DNA of 64,000 nucleotides from Talaromyces rugulosus (taxonomy: Eukaryota > Ascomycota > Eurotiomycetes > Eurotiales > Trichocomaceae): NCBI RefSeq assembly GCF_013368755.1, contig NC_049562.1, forward strand, positions 2,976,001 through 3,040,000, in the 5' to 3' direction. The translations under genes were made by a program, and so were the position numbers. Shown here piece by piece: positions 42,236 through 51,657 of this stretch. Below the pieces are notes generated by a model, which was given only the letters and a program-made list of their open reading frames with translations, was not told the DNA's origin and made no database searches. Each line of letters begins with the position of its first letter. Position 1 is the first letter of the stretch.

Positions 42236-42446
42236 TATGAGGCTGTGAGACCTTCGGGATACACTAGATGCCGTACCTTGCTACACTAGCTTCACAGAGG
42301 GTTGCTAAGCCACTAATGAAGTGGTATATATATACTGACCTTCGTATAGGGGTTGCCGAAGGTCAGCAATCAGTTTGACTACCTAGCGAATCATAGCTTT
42401 ACTATCGAATCCAACTCTTGCCTGCTCTCTATATAATATCCTCACA
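42236..42446 (+). repeat. Element A 3' LTR
   Basis: 211 bp, preceded by a polypurine tract. Ends CCTCACA followed by GATTA. Confidence 0.88.
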
Positions 42447-42451
42447 GATTA

Positions 42452-42825
42452 ACGCGATAAAATCATGTAATTATACAGATAACATAGCTAACAGAGCCAT
42501 TGTTAGGCCAAAGATATATTAAATATATTTTAATAAATATAGTTAACAGAGTAACTACTATAAAGATAAATATATTTACTATATTTAGAATTTACTATAT
42601 AAAGATACTTATTTACCAATATATATTTAATTTAATCGTATTTTATTTTTATACTAAATTAGATCTATACTTTATCTAGCTTATCAATAAGTTACTTTTA
42701 AATATCCTTTTGTTCACAAGAGATATTTCCCTACCCAACCCTAGATACCGACATCTCTATCTTATTCAGCAGAATACTACCAACGAACACCCATTCTGGT
42801 AAAGAACGGTTGATACGTTTTGACA
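42452..42825 (+). repeat. Family-F LTR, copy 1, right part
   Basis: Completes the LTR begun at 22304 and ends ...TTTTGACA. It aligns with 51285-51657. Immediately after it, sequence switches to mid-RT of element E. Confidence 0.85.
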
Positions 42826-44340
42826 ATTAATAATAGTTTTAAGATCATAGTTATTCTTTAGTTTCTATAATTTTTATTAGAAGTTTATAAAGATCTATAG
42901 CTAAACTATAAGATTATTATATTATCTTATTTAAATTAATATTTTATTTATATAAAATAAAGAATATAAAAAAATATTTAAAAATTTAAAAAAGAAATTA
43001 TTAAAAGCTCTAATACTAATTTATTATAATTTTAATTATTAAATCTATATAGAAATAGATATATTAAATAAAATAATAGCTATAATCCTATTTTAACTAT
43101 ATAAAGATAAAGAATAGTATTTAGTTATATATTATTTAGTATTAATAATTTTAACTAAGTATAATTATAATATCTATAATAAAAAATTATTAGCAGTAAT
43201 AAAGACTTTAAAAAAATAAAAATCTTTTAATATTCTATTAGATTATTAAATTTTTAAATACTTTATAATTACTAAAGCTTTAAATATCTAATAAACTTAA
43301 TAATATAAGTTTTTAAAAAAATACTACTTTATATTTAAATACTAATTAAAAAAATAAATATATTAGTAGACATCCTTACTTAAAAAGAAAATAAAAAAAT
43401 AAAAAATCTTAATTATTAAAACTAGATCTTATTACTATAATATAAAATTAATAATAAGATTATATTTAAAATAGTATATATAGAACTGGTCACTCTAACT
43501 ATAAAGAATAATATTATTATTAAGATATTAGCAGCTAATAAAGAATATATTATAAAGAAAAACATTAAAATCTTATTTTTAAAGAAAAAGAAGAGTTATA
43601 GAGTAATTAAAAAATAATTTTTCTTTAATAAATAACTTTATATTTCTAAGAAAAATGATTTACAAGTATAATTACTAGATAAAGTATATTAATAATCTAT
43701 AATAGTATATTTAGAATATATAAAGATACTAAAGCTAATCTAAAAATAATTCTACTAAGAAATATAGAGTAATAATATAAATTAATATATAAATAATTAT
43801 AAAATATATAAAAAGATAAATATATATAGAAATAAGATTTTTAAACTTTTTTAATTACTATTAATCTCAGCATAATTTTAATAATATTTATTAATAGATT
43901 TTATAGAACTGCTCTAGAATAAATAAAGATTTAATAATATTTTTGTTACTATCAACTATTTAATTAAAAAATTAGTTTCTATATTATACTATAAAAGGAT
44001 GATAGCTAGAGATATAAATAAAGTTATAGATTTAATATATTTTTCTATAAATAGATCTATTAGATAGTATTATATTAGATTAAAAAGACTAGTTTATTTT
44101 TAAGGTTTAAAAAAAGGCATACTAAATTCTTTATATTAAAATAAAATTATTAATAGTATAGTATATCTAGATAGATAGATAAATAAAGATAGTAAATTAA
44201 AAGTTTTAGTAATAATTATAGCTATATATTAATTTTATAATAAATAACTAGTTAGAATATTTATTAATTATTAACTTTATAGCTATATTATTATTATAGA
44301 AATCTATAGAAATATTTTTTTTTAAAATAGATAAAAAATA
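42826..44340 (+). pseudogene. Element E pol remnant (RT end, RNase H, integrase)
   Basis: Dense TAA/TAG codons. The start parallels B's LGFYNFYRKFIKAYS region. It retains the about 1 kb of RNase H/integrase sequence (about 43185-44220) that is absent from element B. Confidence 0.7.
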
Positions 44341-45182
44341 TTATTATTATTATTATTTAATCAAATTTAACGTCTATACCGAGCCCTAGGCTATGACAGA
44401 CAGCGATTCATGTGGATTAGGCCTGCTTATAGGGGTTGCCCCCCATAAGCCGGTGCCTCTACCCCCATTGGATCCAGGCTTTCAAGGTATCTTGCACTTT
44501 CCTCACCCCATGCCACTTATATGCGCAGGATGATTCGGGGGCTTATAGTGGGTAGCAACCACTACCCCCTCCTTATGGCCACTAACGTTTGGGCGTTGCC
44601 TATAATAGCGGGCCGCCCCTGCCCGCTATCCTTCTCCCTCTCGCTCTCCCTCATCCAGGGCCTCAATGCCCCAATTATCAGTCTTATAGGCCTGCTCCCA
44701 GGCCTGTTGATTATCCTCTCGCTCTCTAATGGCCCCTATAAACGCCAGCAGCGCTGTAGTAGCCTTTAAATCCTGGAATAGACGTGCTTCGGGGCACTAC
44801 TCACTATCCTGCAGGACCTTTACCCCCACTTCGGCCAAGCCAGCATATAGTTTTTCCCGCTAGTGGCACCACTGTCGACAGTTTGTAAGAAGGTATCTTA
44901 TCATCTCAGTCCCCCTAGAGCACCCCAAGCAATTAGGGGAGTCTCAGGCCTTGATTCGGTGCAGATAGGCCCCGATTGGGGTGTGGCCGGTCTTGAATTG
45001 GTAATACCGCCGCGCCAGGTGCTTGGGGGTGCTTGCCACTATTGGGTCAAGCTTCCATCCCCGGGGGGGTTGGTAGGCCTGGCCTACCTGTTGGGTGCGT
45101 CTTGCAAGCTTTGCAGTGAGCTAGTTGGCCTTGATAGCGCTATAAGTCTCGGTGCATGCCCGCCGGGCATGGGCCAGTGAGA
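44341..45182 (-). mobile_element. LINE copy 2: 5'-truncated, with 12-bp target duplication
   Basis: Minus-oriented LINE 3' end of about 840 bp. The (AAT)n tail is at the left, followed by the conserved 3' UTR and the C-terminal part of the RNase H-bearing ORF2. The target AGATAAAAAATA is present at 44329-44340 and again at 45183-45194. The copy has scattered C-to-T/G-to-A changes relative to the clean copy but remains GC-rich. Confidence 0.85.
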
Positions 45183-45336
45183 AGATAAAAAATAGATTTT
45201 AAAGTTAATAATTATATTTATATTAGTAATAAAAGATAGAATATAGAATAACTAGATAGAAAACTAGATTATTAGTTTAAAAAACTATATAAGATATTAT
45301 ATAAAATAAAATATATTTTTAAATTAGATTTATTAT

Positions 45337-45593
45337 TGTTACGGGCTAGGTCCCGTCTTACTGGCCTTATGTAGGTCCAGGAATTGAGTAGATTCGAACG
45401 TGAGAAAGAGAAGGAAAAGGTTCGCAGGGGTTCGCATTGTCGAATGTCGATACAGGCGAGTGTGGGTCCCGGGGGCGCCCTAGCGAATCTGGTGTAGCGT
45501 CAGGGGGTTCTTCTATGGCGAACCAGGTGCGGACCAGGTGCGGTTATTCTACGAGAGCGAAGCCTGAGTATCCCAGGGGCTAAGACCCTAACA
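45337..45593 (-). repeat. Element D 3' LTR
   Basis: 257 bp, identical by eye to 50579-50835. The pol stop codon touches its inner edge. Confidence 0.95.
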
Positions 45594-48500
45594 TTACTCC
45601 CCCCCTTCGGCAAGGGCGTTGTGGTGTTGGAGCCAGTGGTCGAGTGCTTCGGTGTCTTCCATGGACCGGGCAGGTTCCCATGTAGGTCGCGCATATCCGG
45701 TCCAACGGACAAGGTATTGCTTCATATGTCCGCGGCCCCGACGTATGGTCCGTTCGTCGAGTATGCTATCGACTAGGTACTCTTCATTGCCTTCTACTAG
45801 GTGCGCTGGTGGCTGGTAATCGTGTCGGGTCTGTGAAGGGAGCGGACGTGTGCCCGCAGGGCGGAGGAGCGTCGTATGAAAAACATCATGAATAGTTCCG
45901 GGGACATCGAGTCGGTACGCATGGGATCCCACTTTCTCTAGTATAGTATATTTCGCATGTCGGGCGTCCAGCTTCTTCGAAGGTCGTTCGGTCCGAATGT
46001 TCCGAAGGTCTAACCATACCTTCTGTCCTACTTTATACTCCAGAGGAGTCTCTCGGCGACGGTTCGCACTATCTTCCATTCGCTGCTGCGCTGAGACAAG
46101 CTCAGTCTGCGCTATATCAAAGGCCTGCCGTAGCTTAGTAACTATATCGTTTGCACGTTCGGCGGCGGGTCTTTGCTGCTCAGATGTGGGGATAGCTTCA
46201 TCTAACTGGAGTGGTTCGACGTTGTATCCATGGGTCAGGAAGAAGGGGCTGATACCAGTTGCAGTAGCGTCGCGCCCGTTTATTGCGAGTTGCGCAATTG
46301 CGGTTAGTGGGCTCCAGTCGGTTTGGAGGTAGGTACAGAAGTTCCGCAGGTATTCTTCCACCACAGAGTTAGCACGTTCCGTCTGTCCATCAGTTTGGGG
46401 GTGATGCGCGGTTGACAATCGTCTCATGATCTTTAGACGTTCGCACACGCCTTTCCAAAGGTCATTAACAAATTGCGTGCCCCGATCCGATATAATGCTG
46501 CTAGGCGGCCCATGTTCGCGTATGAATCGGTCAACGAACTTCGATATCACTGTCTCAGTATCTATGTGTTTGCATGGTACCAATATAATCCCTTTTCCCA
46601 GTCGGTCAACGATTACCATGAGATTCGTATTCCCGTCGGACATTGGGAGTTTCTCTATAAAATCCATACTAATATCTCGCCACATTCGCGAGGGAACAGG
46701 GAGCGGTTTTAATAACCCTTGTCGGCGTTGTCTCCATACGGTGTTCGCACCACATTTGTCGCAGTTATTCACGAACCTTCGGACATCCTCAGATAGGTTC
46801 GGCCAATATAGTTGTCGGGCCACGATGGCATAGGTCATGTTTCGGCCTGGGTGTCCGGTGAGATAGGAGTCGTGCGTATCTTGTATAATACGAGTGCGGA
46901 GTGGTTCGCTGTTTGGTACCCATTGTCGGTTTCGAAATAGTAACCGGTCCGCTGCATCGATCGTGCATTCGGATACCATGGTGCGAAGTTGTAGGTCTTG
47001 AGGGAACCGCGGGAGCTTCTGGCGTACGGCCTCTTTGATTCGTTCATAATTCTTATCCTCGGCTTCGGCTAGTCGCCACTGTTCTCCAATTGACGTTAAG
47101 TGCTCTATGTGGGTAGCGTGGACATGGGGTTCAGGTGCGGTGTTCGATAAGCGACCCTGGGGAGGTTGTTCTGGATAGTCTCTCCGTACCTTGTTAGGGT
47201 TGATAAGACGCTTATTTCGGTATGCTAGGCGTTCATCGTCAATCCCATCGGGCATATCTTGCGAGCGTCGCGATAGTGCATCAGGTCTGGCAGCTAGTCG
47301 CCCTGGCCGGTATTGGAGCTTATAGTTGAAGCGTGAGAGTATACCGGCCCATCTCATTTGCCTTTCATTCAACCGTCGGAGCTGCATGAAGTATTTAAGA
47401 TTCCGGTGGTCGGTCAGGATAGTAAACTCCTTAGTGCCAATTAGTTCAGGTTCCCATTGCTTCAGACACGCTATTATCGCCAATAGCTCCTTATCGTGGA
47501 TCTCGTAATTGCACTCCGCGGGCGTGCACTTTCGGGAGAAGTAGGCGCAGGTTCGTAGGAGTCCTTTGTTATCGTACTGTGATAATGTCCCCCCTACGAC
47601 ATATCCCGAAGAGTCGGCTTCCACGATTGTATCCTGCTCGGGGTCGAATTGCACTAGTATTGGGTCGCTCACAAACATTTGCTTTAGTTGTTCGAAGGCT
47701 TCATTGGCGGCCTTGGTCCAAACGAAGGTAGTTCCCTTTTTAGTCAGTTCTGTCAGCGGACGGATTATGTCGGAATACCCTCGGATAAACTGTCGGTAGA
47801 AATTTGCGAACCCTAGGAACGATCGCACGTCTTTCACACACGTTGGGGCTTTCCATTCCAAAATGGCAGAGACTTTCGCGGGGTCCATTCGGATCCCTTT
47901 TCCAGCTTCTAATATGAATCCGAGGTATTTTGTTGTCTGCACCTCGAACTCGCATTTATTGATATCTAGCTGTAGTCCCGCAGTGCGCAGGCGTTCTAGC
48001 ACCCTCATTACCTGTTTCCGATGGTGCGCGCGGCTGCCTTCCGTAAAGATAAGCACGTCGTCCAGATAGGCAGATACAAAGTCGTCCAGGAACTCGCGAA
48101 GGGTCCAATTGATGTATCGTTGAAACGTGCTCGGCGCATTGGTAAGGCCGAAAGGTGTTACTAACCATTCATAGAGTCCAAACCTGGTTCGGAAAGCTGT
48201 CTTCCACTCGTCTCCTTCGGCGATGCGTATCTTATGGAAGGCCGCTGTAACGTCAAGCTTTGTAAACCATCGGGCTTTAGATATTCGTTGTAGGGTCTCA
48301 TGTATTAACGGTAGTGGATATCGGTCCCTTTTTGTCATAGCGTTGAGCGCCCGATAATCGACGCAGAAGCGCAGTCCTCCTCCGGGTTTCCTTACAAACA
48401 GTACCGGCGCTGCAGCGGGCGAGTTGCTCACACGTATGAAGTCCTTCGACAGTAAGTCGTGGAGAGTTTTCCGTAGGACCAGCAGTTCTTCCCGTGACAT

Positions 48501-49208
48501 GTTATAGAGAGGGCCCCATGGTATCTCTGGCTTGCGCCCCTTCGCGTCGGCGTCAATTAGTTCAATCTGATGGTCGATATTCGGACGTGACGGTGGTAGC
48601 TTGTCAGCTTCCTTCGGGTCAAATAGTTCCAGGAACTCGTGGTAATGCTTAGGTAGCTTGTTCCCTGGGTCTGTCTGTGGTTTCGGGGCCAGAGCTTTCT
48701 CAATATCCCGCATGGAGACTGCAAATATGTCGACCTCCTTTTTCCTGCTTCGCATCCTTTTCAAAGCGTTCACCGCAGCTGCACCGATCTGTCGGGGGGC
48801 GTACTCAGGTCGTAACAGGTTCTTTTTATCGACGGATATTCCGTTCCCGAATTCCAGTCGGCCTCCAGCGGCGTCAATTCTTACATGTTGGTGTTCCATC
48901 CATGGGAGACCCAATATCATATCGTATTCGCACTTCGGAACCACATAGAAGTAGGCTTTCTCCTGTATATTTCCCCCGATATCTAATGTCACGCATGCAA
49001 TTTCTTTGATGTATTGAGGTGCCGAACCATCATATCCCTTAATAGGTCGAGGTTTAATAGCGCTACAATTCAGCTTTTTCTTTCGAGCGAAGGTCTCTTT
49101 GATGATCCCATAGGTGAGGCACCCACTATCAATTAAAGCATTGGCATTGGTTCTACGGTCTAACCATGCGTCTATATTGAATGGGGGTCCGTCAAACCTT
49201 CCAACCAT
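45594..49208 (-). CDS. Element D pol (protease, RT, RNase H, integrase, chromodomain; 1204 aa from first ATG)
   Basis: Protease DSG at residues 27-29; RT about 210-440 with YLDD 381-384; RNase H beginning EADSSGYVVGG (about 531); integrase zinc finger ending CDKC 816-819; integrase core D849, D908, E944 (DD35E spacing); chromodomain 1143-1196 (YLVDSIL, QYLVRWTGYARPTWEPA). All key acidic residues are intact. The frame stays open upstream of the ATG at 49208 and past the gag stop, in the -1 frame relative to gag, so pol is probably made by -1 frameshifting. Near the gag end the sequence TCAAAAGAGTAG offers a weak slippery site. The final codons (EGGE, stop) encode the polypurine tract and abut the LTR. 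Confidence 0.95.
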   Translation of the reverse strand: MVGRFDGPPFNIDAWLDRRTNANALIDSGCLTYGIIKETFARKKKLNCSAIKPRPIKGYDGSAPQYIKEIACVTLDIGGNIQEKAYFYVVPKCEYDMILGLPWMEHQHVRIDAAGGRLEFGNGISVDKKNLLRPEYAPRQIGAAAVNALKRMRSRKKEVDIFAVSMRDIEKALAPKPQTDPGNKLPKHYHEFLELFDPKEADKLPPSRPNIDHQIELIDADAKGRKPEIPWGPLYNMSREELLVLRKTLHDLLSKDFIRVSNSPAAAPVLFVRKPGGGLRFCVDYRALNAMTKRDRYPLPLIHETLQRISKARWFTKLDVTAAFHKIRIAEGDEWKTAFRTRFGLYEWLVTPFGLTNAPSTFQRYINWTLREFLDDFVSAYLDDVLIFTEGSRAHHRKQVMRVLERLRTAGLQLDINKCEFEVQTTKYLGFILEAGKGIRMDPAKVSAILEWKAPTCVKDVRSFLGFANFYRQFIRGYSDIIRPLTELTKKGTTFVWTKAANEAFEQLKQMFVSDPILVQFDPEQDTIVEADSSGYVVGGTLSQYDNKGLLRTCAYFSRKCTPAECNYEIHDKELLAIIACLKQWEPELIGTKEFTILTDHRNLKYFMQLRRLNERQMRWAGILSRFNYKLQYRPGRLAARPDALSRRSQDMPDGIDDERLAYRNKRLINPNKVRRDYPEQPPQGRLSNTAPEPHVHATHIEHLTSIGEQWRLAEAEDKNYERIKEAVRQKLPRFPQDLQLRTMVSECTIDAADRLLFRNRQWVPNSEPLRTRIIQDTHDSYLTGHPGRNMTYAIVARQLYWPNLSEDVRRFVNNCDKCGANTVWRQRRQGLLKPLPVPSRMWRDISMDFIEKLPMSDGNTNLMVIVDRLGKGIILVPCKHIDTETVISKFVDRFIREHGPPSSIISDRGTQFVNDLWKGVCERLKIMRRLSTAHHPQTDGQTERANSVVEEYLRNFCTYLQTDWSPLTAIAQLAINGRDATATGISPFFLTHGYNVEPLQLDEAIPTSEQQRPAAERANDIVTKLRQAFDIAQTELVSAQQRMEDSANRRRETPLEYKVGQKVWLDLRNIRTERPSKKLDARHAKYTILEKVGSHAYRLDVPGTIHDVFHTTLLRPAGTRPLPSQTRHDYQPPAHLVEGNEEYLVDSILDERTIRRGRGHMKQYLVRWTGYARPTWEPARSMEDTEALDHWLQHHNALAEGGE

Positions 49209-49276
49209 CTTCTTAAAATTCTCGAAGTCACGAGCTGTTTTGCATTTTGGCTCCTGCGGGCGACTTTGCGCAGGAG

Positions 49277-50389
49277 CTACTCTTTTGACTCTGATGTGCT
49301 ATCTGAGCCTGTATCAGATTCGGTTTCATTCTCCTTTACTCCGGTGTTGGATATTCTCGTGAACGTATCGTGTTTCTTCTTGCCACGGTTCCTCGGAGAT
49401 GGCGCCCGACGGAGCGGCGCAGGTTCGGGGCAGTATTGGGCAATATGACCCGGTTTTCCGCATCGAAAACAGTTGTCCGTTCTGACAGTATTAATTGGCA
49501 GGCCCGCAGGTGTCCAGTCCATGACTTGGGGCTGTCCTCTGTCGGGGGAGGTTCCTTTTGTGAGCGGACGGGAAGTGTTCCGCTTGTATCGGGACTGGAT
49601 GTTGTCAATCCTTTTCAGCTCTTCAAGGTCGTTCGCTACTCGGTGTAAGCGTTCGCAGAAAGCTTCGTACTGCTTCGGCATGTCGCTCCCGACAGTCGCA
49701 CGCCTCATTTCTTGGTTAATCGCGGTTTTCAGTCGTGAGATTTTTACGTCGTCGGTCCATGATTGACCTCCTGCAAGAAGTAATATCCGTTCAAATTCGC
49801 TGATAAAGTCCTGGAAAGGGGTGCGCCCCTGTCGTATACGGTTAAGTTCAAGGTTCGCCTTCTCCACAAGTTGATGATCTTCGAACAGCACGTTAAGGTG
49901 CGCAAAGAAAGCTTCTAGTGTAGCGGGGGTGACCGTATTTACGTTCCCATGAAGCCGCATCCAGGGGTAGACCTTCGTCTGGGCCTTTCCTGCCAACCGT
50001 CCATAGGCGTACCACAGTTGCTCGTACGGTCCTCCGATCGCTGGTGCATCGACCGTCAATTTTGCATATAGGATTGCCACGAACTGCATATATCGTGAAC
50101 GATCAGAGTCGTCATATTTATCGGGATGGTCAAGGGAGTGGCGCGGTTTGTTCGCACTGTACATAGGGGTTACCGATGGTGTGGCATCAGTAGGGACCTC
50201 GGGCATAGGTGGTTCGGTCGTATTGTTAACTTGTCCTTCGACATGCGATAGGCGAGCGGACATATTCGTCAGAAGGAGTTCCATTCGTTGCATTTGTTCC
50301 AATAACAGCTGGTTCGGTTCCAAAGGTATGCCCCTTCGGTCCGGGCCGTCCCTCGGTGGGCTATTCGTCATAATGGGGAAATTTCTCAA
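49277..50389 (-). CDS. Element D gag (nucleocapsid with CCHC knuckle, 370 aa)
   Basis: Capsid-type gag with a coiled-coil start (LLEQMQRMELLLTNMSARL), a central Ty3-type capsid region (FFAHLNVLFEDHQLVEKANL) and the zinc knuckle CFRCGKPGHIAQYC at 307-320. The C-terminus is Ser/Glu-rich. An alternative start is Met7 (50371). It ends 68 bp before the first pol ATG. Confidence 0.93.
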   Translation of the reverse strand: MRNFPIMTNSPPRDGPDRRGIPLEPNQLLLEQMQRMELLLTNMSARLSHVEGQVNNTTEPPMPEVPTDATPSVTPMYSANKPRHSLDHPDKYDDSDRSRYMQFVAILYAKLTVDAPAIGGPYEQLWYAYGRLAGKAQTKVYPWMRLHGNVNTVTPATLEAFFAHLNVLFEDHQLVEKANLELNRIRQGRTPFQDFISEFERILLLAGGQSWTDDVKISRLKTAINQEMRRATVGSDMPKQYEAFCERLHRVANDLEELKRIDNIQSRYKRNTSRPLTKGTSPDRGQPQVMDWTPAGLPINTVRTDNCFRCGKPGHIAQYCPEPAPLRRAPSPRNRGKKKHDTFTRISNTGVKENETESDTGSDSTSESKE

Positions 50390-50564
50390 TGCTCAACTCG
50401 GTCGTCGAGGAGCGGCGATATAATAATTCAATCCTCCGAATGAGGAGAGTTGGTACGGTTCTCAGGGGCTCGACTCGAACGAACGAGGAGCGATCGTATA
50501 GCTCAACCCTTCGGGTGAGGGGAGTGGCGCGTTCTCGACCCTTTAAATAGGGGAGGGGGGCGAG

Positions 50565-50578
50565 ACGTTCGAATCTAA
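50565..50578 (-). promoter_or_regulatory. Element D primer-binding site, self-complementary to its LTR
   Basis: Just inside the 5' LTR, the minus strand reads TTAGATTCGAACGT. Thirteen of these bases (50565-50577) are the exact reverse complement of LTR bases 50631-50643 (also 45389-45401). If transcription starts near 50643, the mRNA 5' end can anneal to this site, as in Tf1/sushi-type self-priming. Confidence 0.65.
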
Positions 50579-50835
50579 TGTTACGGGCTAGGTCCCGTCT
50601 TACTGGCCTTATGTAGGTCCAGGAATTGAGTAGATTCGAACGTGAGAAAGAGAAGGAAAAGGTTCGCAGGGGTTCGCATTGTCGAATGTCGATACAGGCG
50701 AGTGTGGGTCCCGGGGGCGCCCTAGCGAATCTGGTGTAGCGTCAGGGGGTTCTTCTATGGCGAACCAGGTGCGGACCAGGTGCGGTTATTCTACGAGAGC
50801 GAAGCCTGAGTATCCCAGGGGCTAAGACCCTAACA
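50579..50835 (-). repeat. Element D 5' LTR
   Basis: 257 bp promoter LTR. It contains the 13-base complement of the PBS and a tandem ACCAGGTGCGG duplication near 50766-50787. Confidence 0.95.
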
Positions 50836-50840
50836 ATTAT

Positions 50841-51180
50841 AAGATGTATAAATATATTAAAAAAAGTTATATTATTAAATAAGTTAATTAAATAAAGATC
50901 TAGATTTAATATAGTATTTAATAGAGTACTTTTTAAATACTTTATTAATATTAAAATTATTTTATAATATTAATTTTAAGAAGCTAGGTTTACTATGCTG
51001 GTTAGATATATAGATAAAAGTTATAAAGAAAGATTAATTTATTAAAAAGTATATAGATAATAATAAATTAATAATTAATACTTAAGAATAAATATTTTTA
51101 AAGAAGAGAAATAATGTAATAATTAAATCTAAGACTATTTTTAAGGATAGAAGTAGCTTTATAGCTGGATAGAAGGTTTT
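50841..51180 (+). pseudogene. Element E pol end and truncated 3' LTR
   Basis: Aligns with 40300-40765 of element B: chromodomain-end sequence, a mutated PPT (about 51100-51112), then the first about 65 bp of the B-type LTR before the F LTR begins. Confidence 0.7.
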
Positions 51181-51657
51181 TGTCAGAAGATTCGATTAAC
51201 TATAGCCAATCAATAGGCCTACAGACGCTACTTACCTAAGCAAAGCTATTATAAGTACTTACACAGATAGTTATAGAAAAATTAATATAATAAAGTCACA
51301 TGATTATATAGATAACATAGCTAATAAAACTATTATTAGACTAAAGATATATTAGATATATTTTAATAAATATAATTAATAGAATAACTATTATAAAGAT
51401 AGATATATTTATTATATTTAGAATTTATTATATAAAAACACTTATTTATTAATATATATTTAGTTTAATTGTGTTTTATTCTTATATAAAATTAGATCTA
51501 TACTTTATTTAACTTATTAATAAGTTACTTTTAAATATCTTCTTATTTATAAGAGATATTTCTCTTCTAACCCTAGTTACCTACATCTCTATTTTATTCA
51601 GTAGAATATTACCAACAAATATCTATTTTAATAAAGAATAGTTGATATATTTTAACA
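51181..51657 (+). repeat. Family-F LTR, copy 2 (5' LTR of element F)
   Basis: 477 bp, TGTCAGAAG...TTTTAACA (the last CA end mutated from TGACA). It is followed by ATAAAACA, the same PBS-like start as element C. It carries the uninterrupted version of the site into which element A inserted in copy 1 (about 51280-51284). Confidence 0.85.

Larger units (their letters stand above)
22408..42446 (+). mobile_element. Element A: RIP-mutated Ty3/gypsy retrotransposon hosting nested insertions
   Basis: Bounded by 211-bp LTRs (22408-22618 and 42236-42446) whose ends form TGTGAGG...CCTCACA, and flanked by the 5-bp duplication GATTA (22403-22407 and 42447-42451). Own sequence is 22408-28114 plus 40989-42446; the middle is element B with its own insertions. 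Internal order on the plus strand: gag with a decayed zinc knuckle, protease, RT, RNase H, integrase and a chromodomain-like end; then an antisense ORF, a polypurine tract (42221-42232) and the 3' LTR. The two LTRs differ mainly by C/T and G/A transitions, as expected for RIP. Confidence 0.9.
45337..50835 (-). mobile_element. Element D: intact chromodomain gypsy retrotransposon
   Basis: 5,499 bp, transcribed leftward. 257-bp LTRs (45337-45593 and 50579-50835) read as identical, with TGTTA/TAACA ends. The flanking duplication is ATTAT (45332-45336 and 50836-50840). It contains separate gag and pol frames in a -1 relation, a PPT inside the last pol codons and a PBS complementary to the LTR. No RIP. 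This is a recent insertion into remnant E. Confidence 0.95.
42826..51180 (+). mobile_element. Element E: heavily RIP-mutated partial gypsy of family B, with insertions
   Basis: Own pieces are 42826-44340, 45183-45336 and 50841-51180. It aligns with element B from 31567 onward but is more AT-rich. The left end is in the middle of RT, abutting an F-family LTR, so the 5' half is missing. The right end is about 65 bp of B-type LTR (from about 51116) cut by the F LTR at 51181. It is interrupted by a LINE fragment and by element D, each with its own target duplication. Confidence 0.8.

Noticed and set aside
44521..45180. Plus-strand frames over LINE copy 2 (82 and 105 codons)
   Set aside because: They run antisense to the RNase H end of LINE ORF2 and recur wherever the LINE 3' end occurs (56112, 62798), which marks them as shadows.
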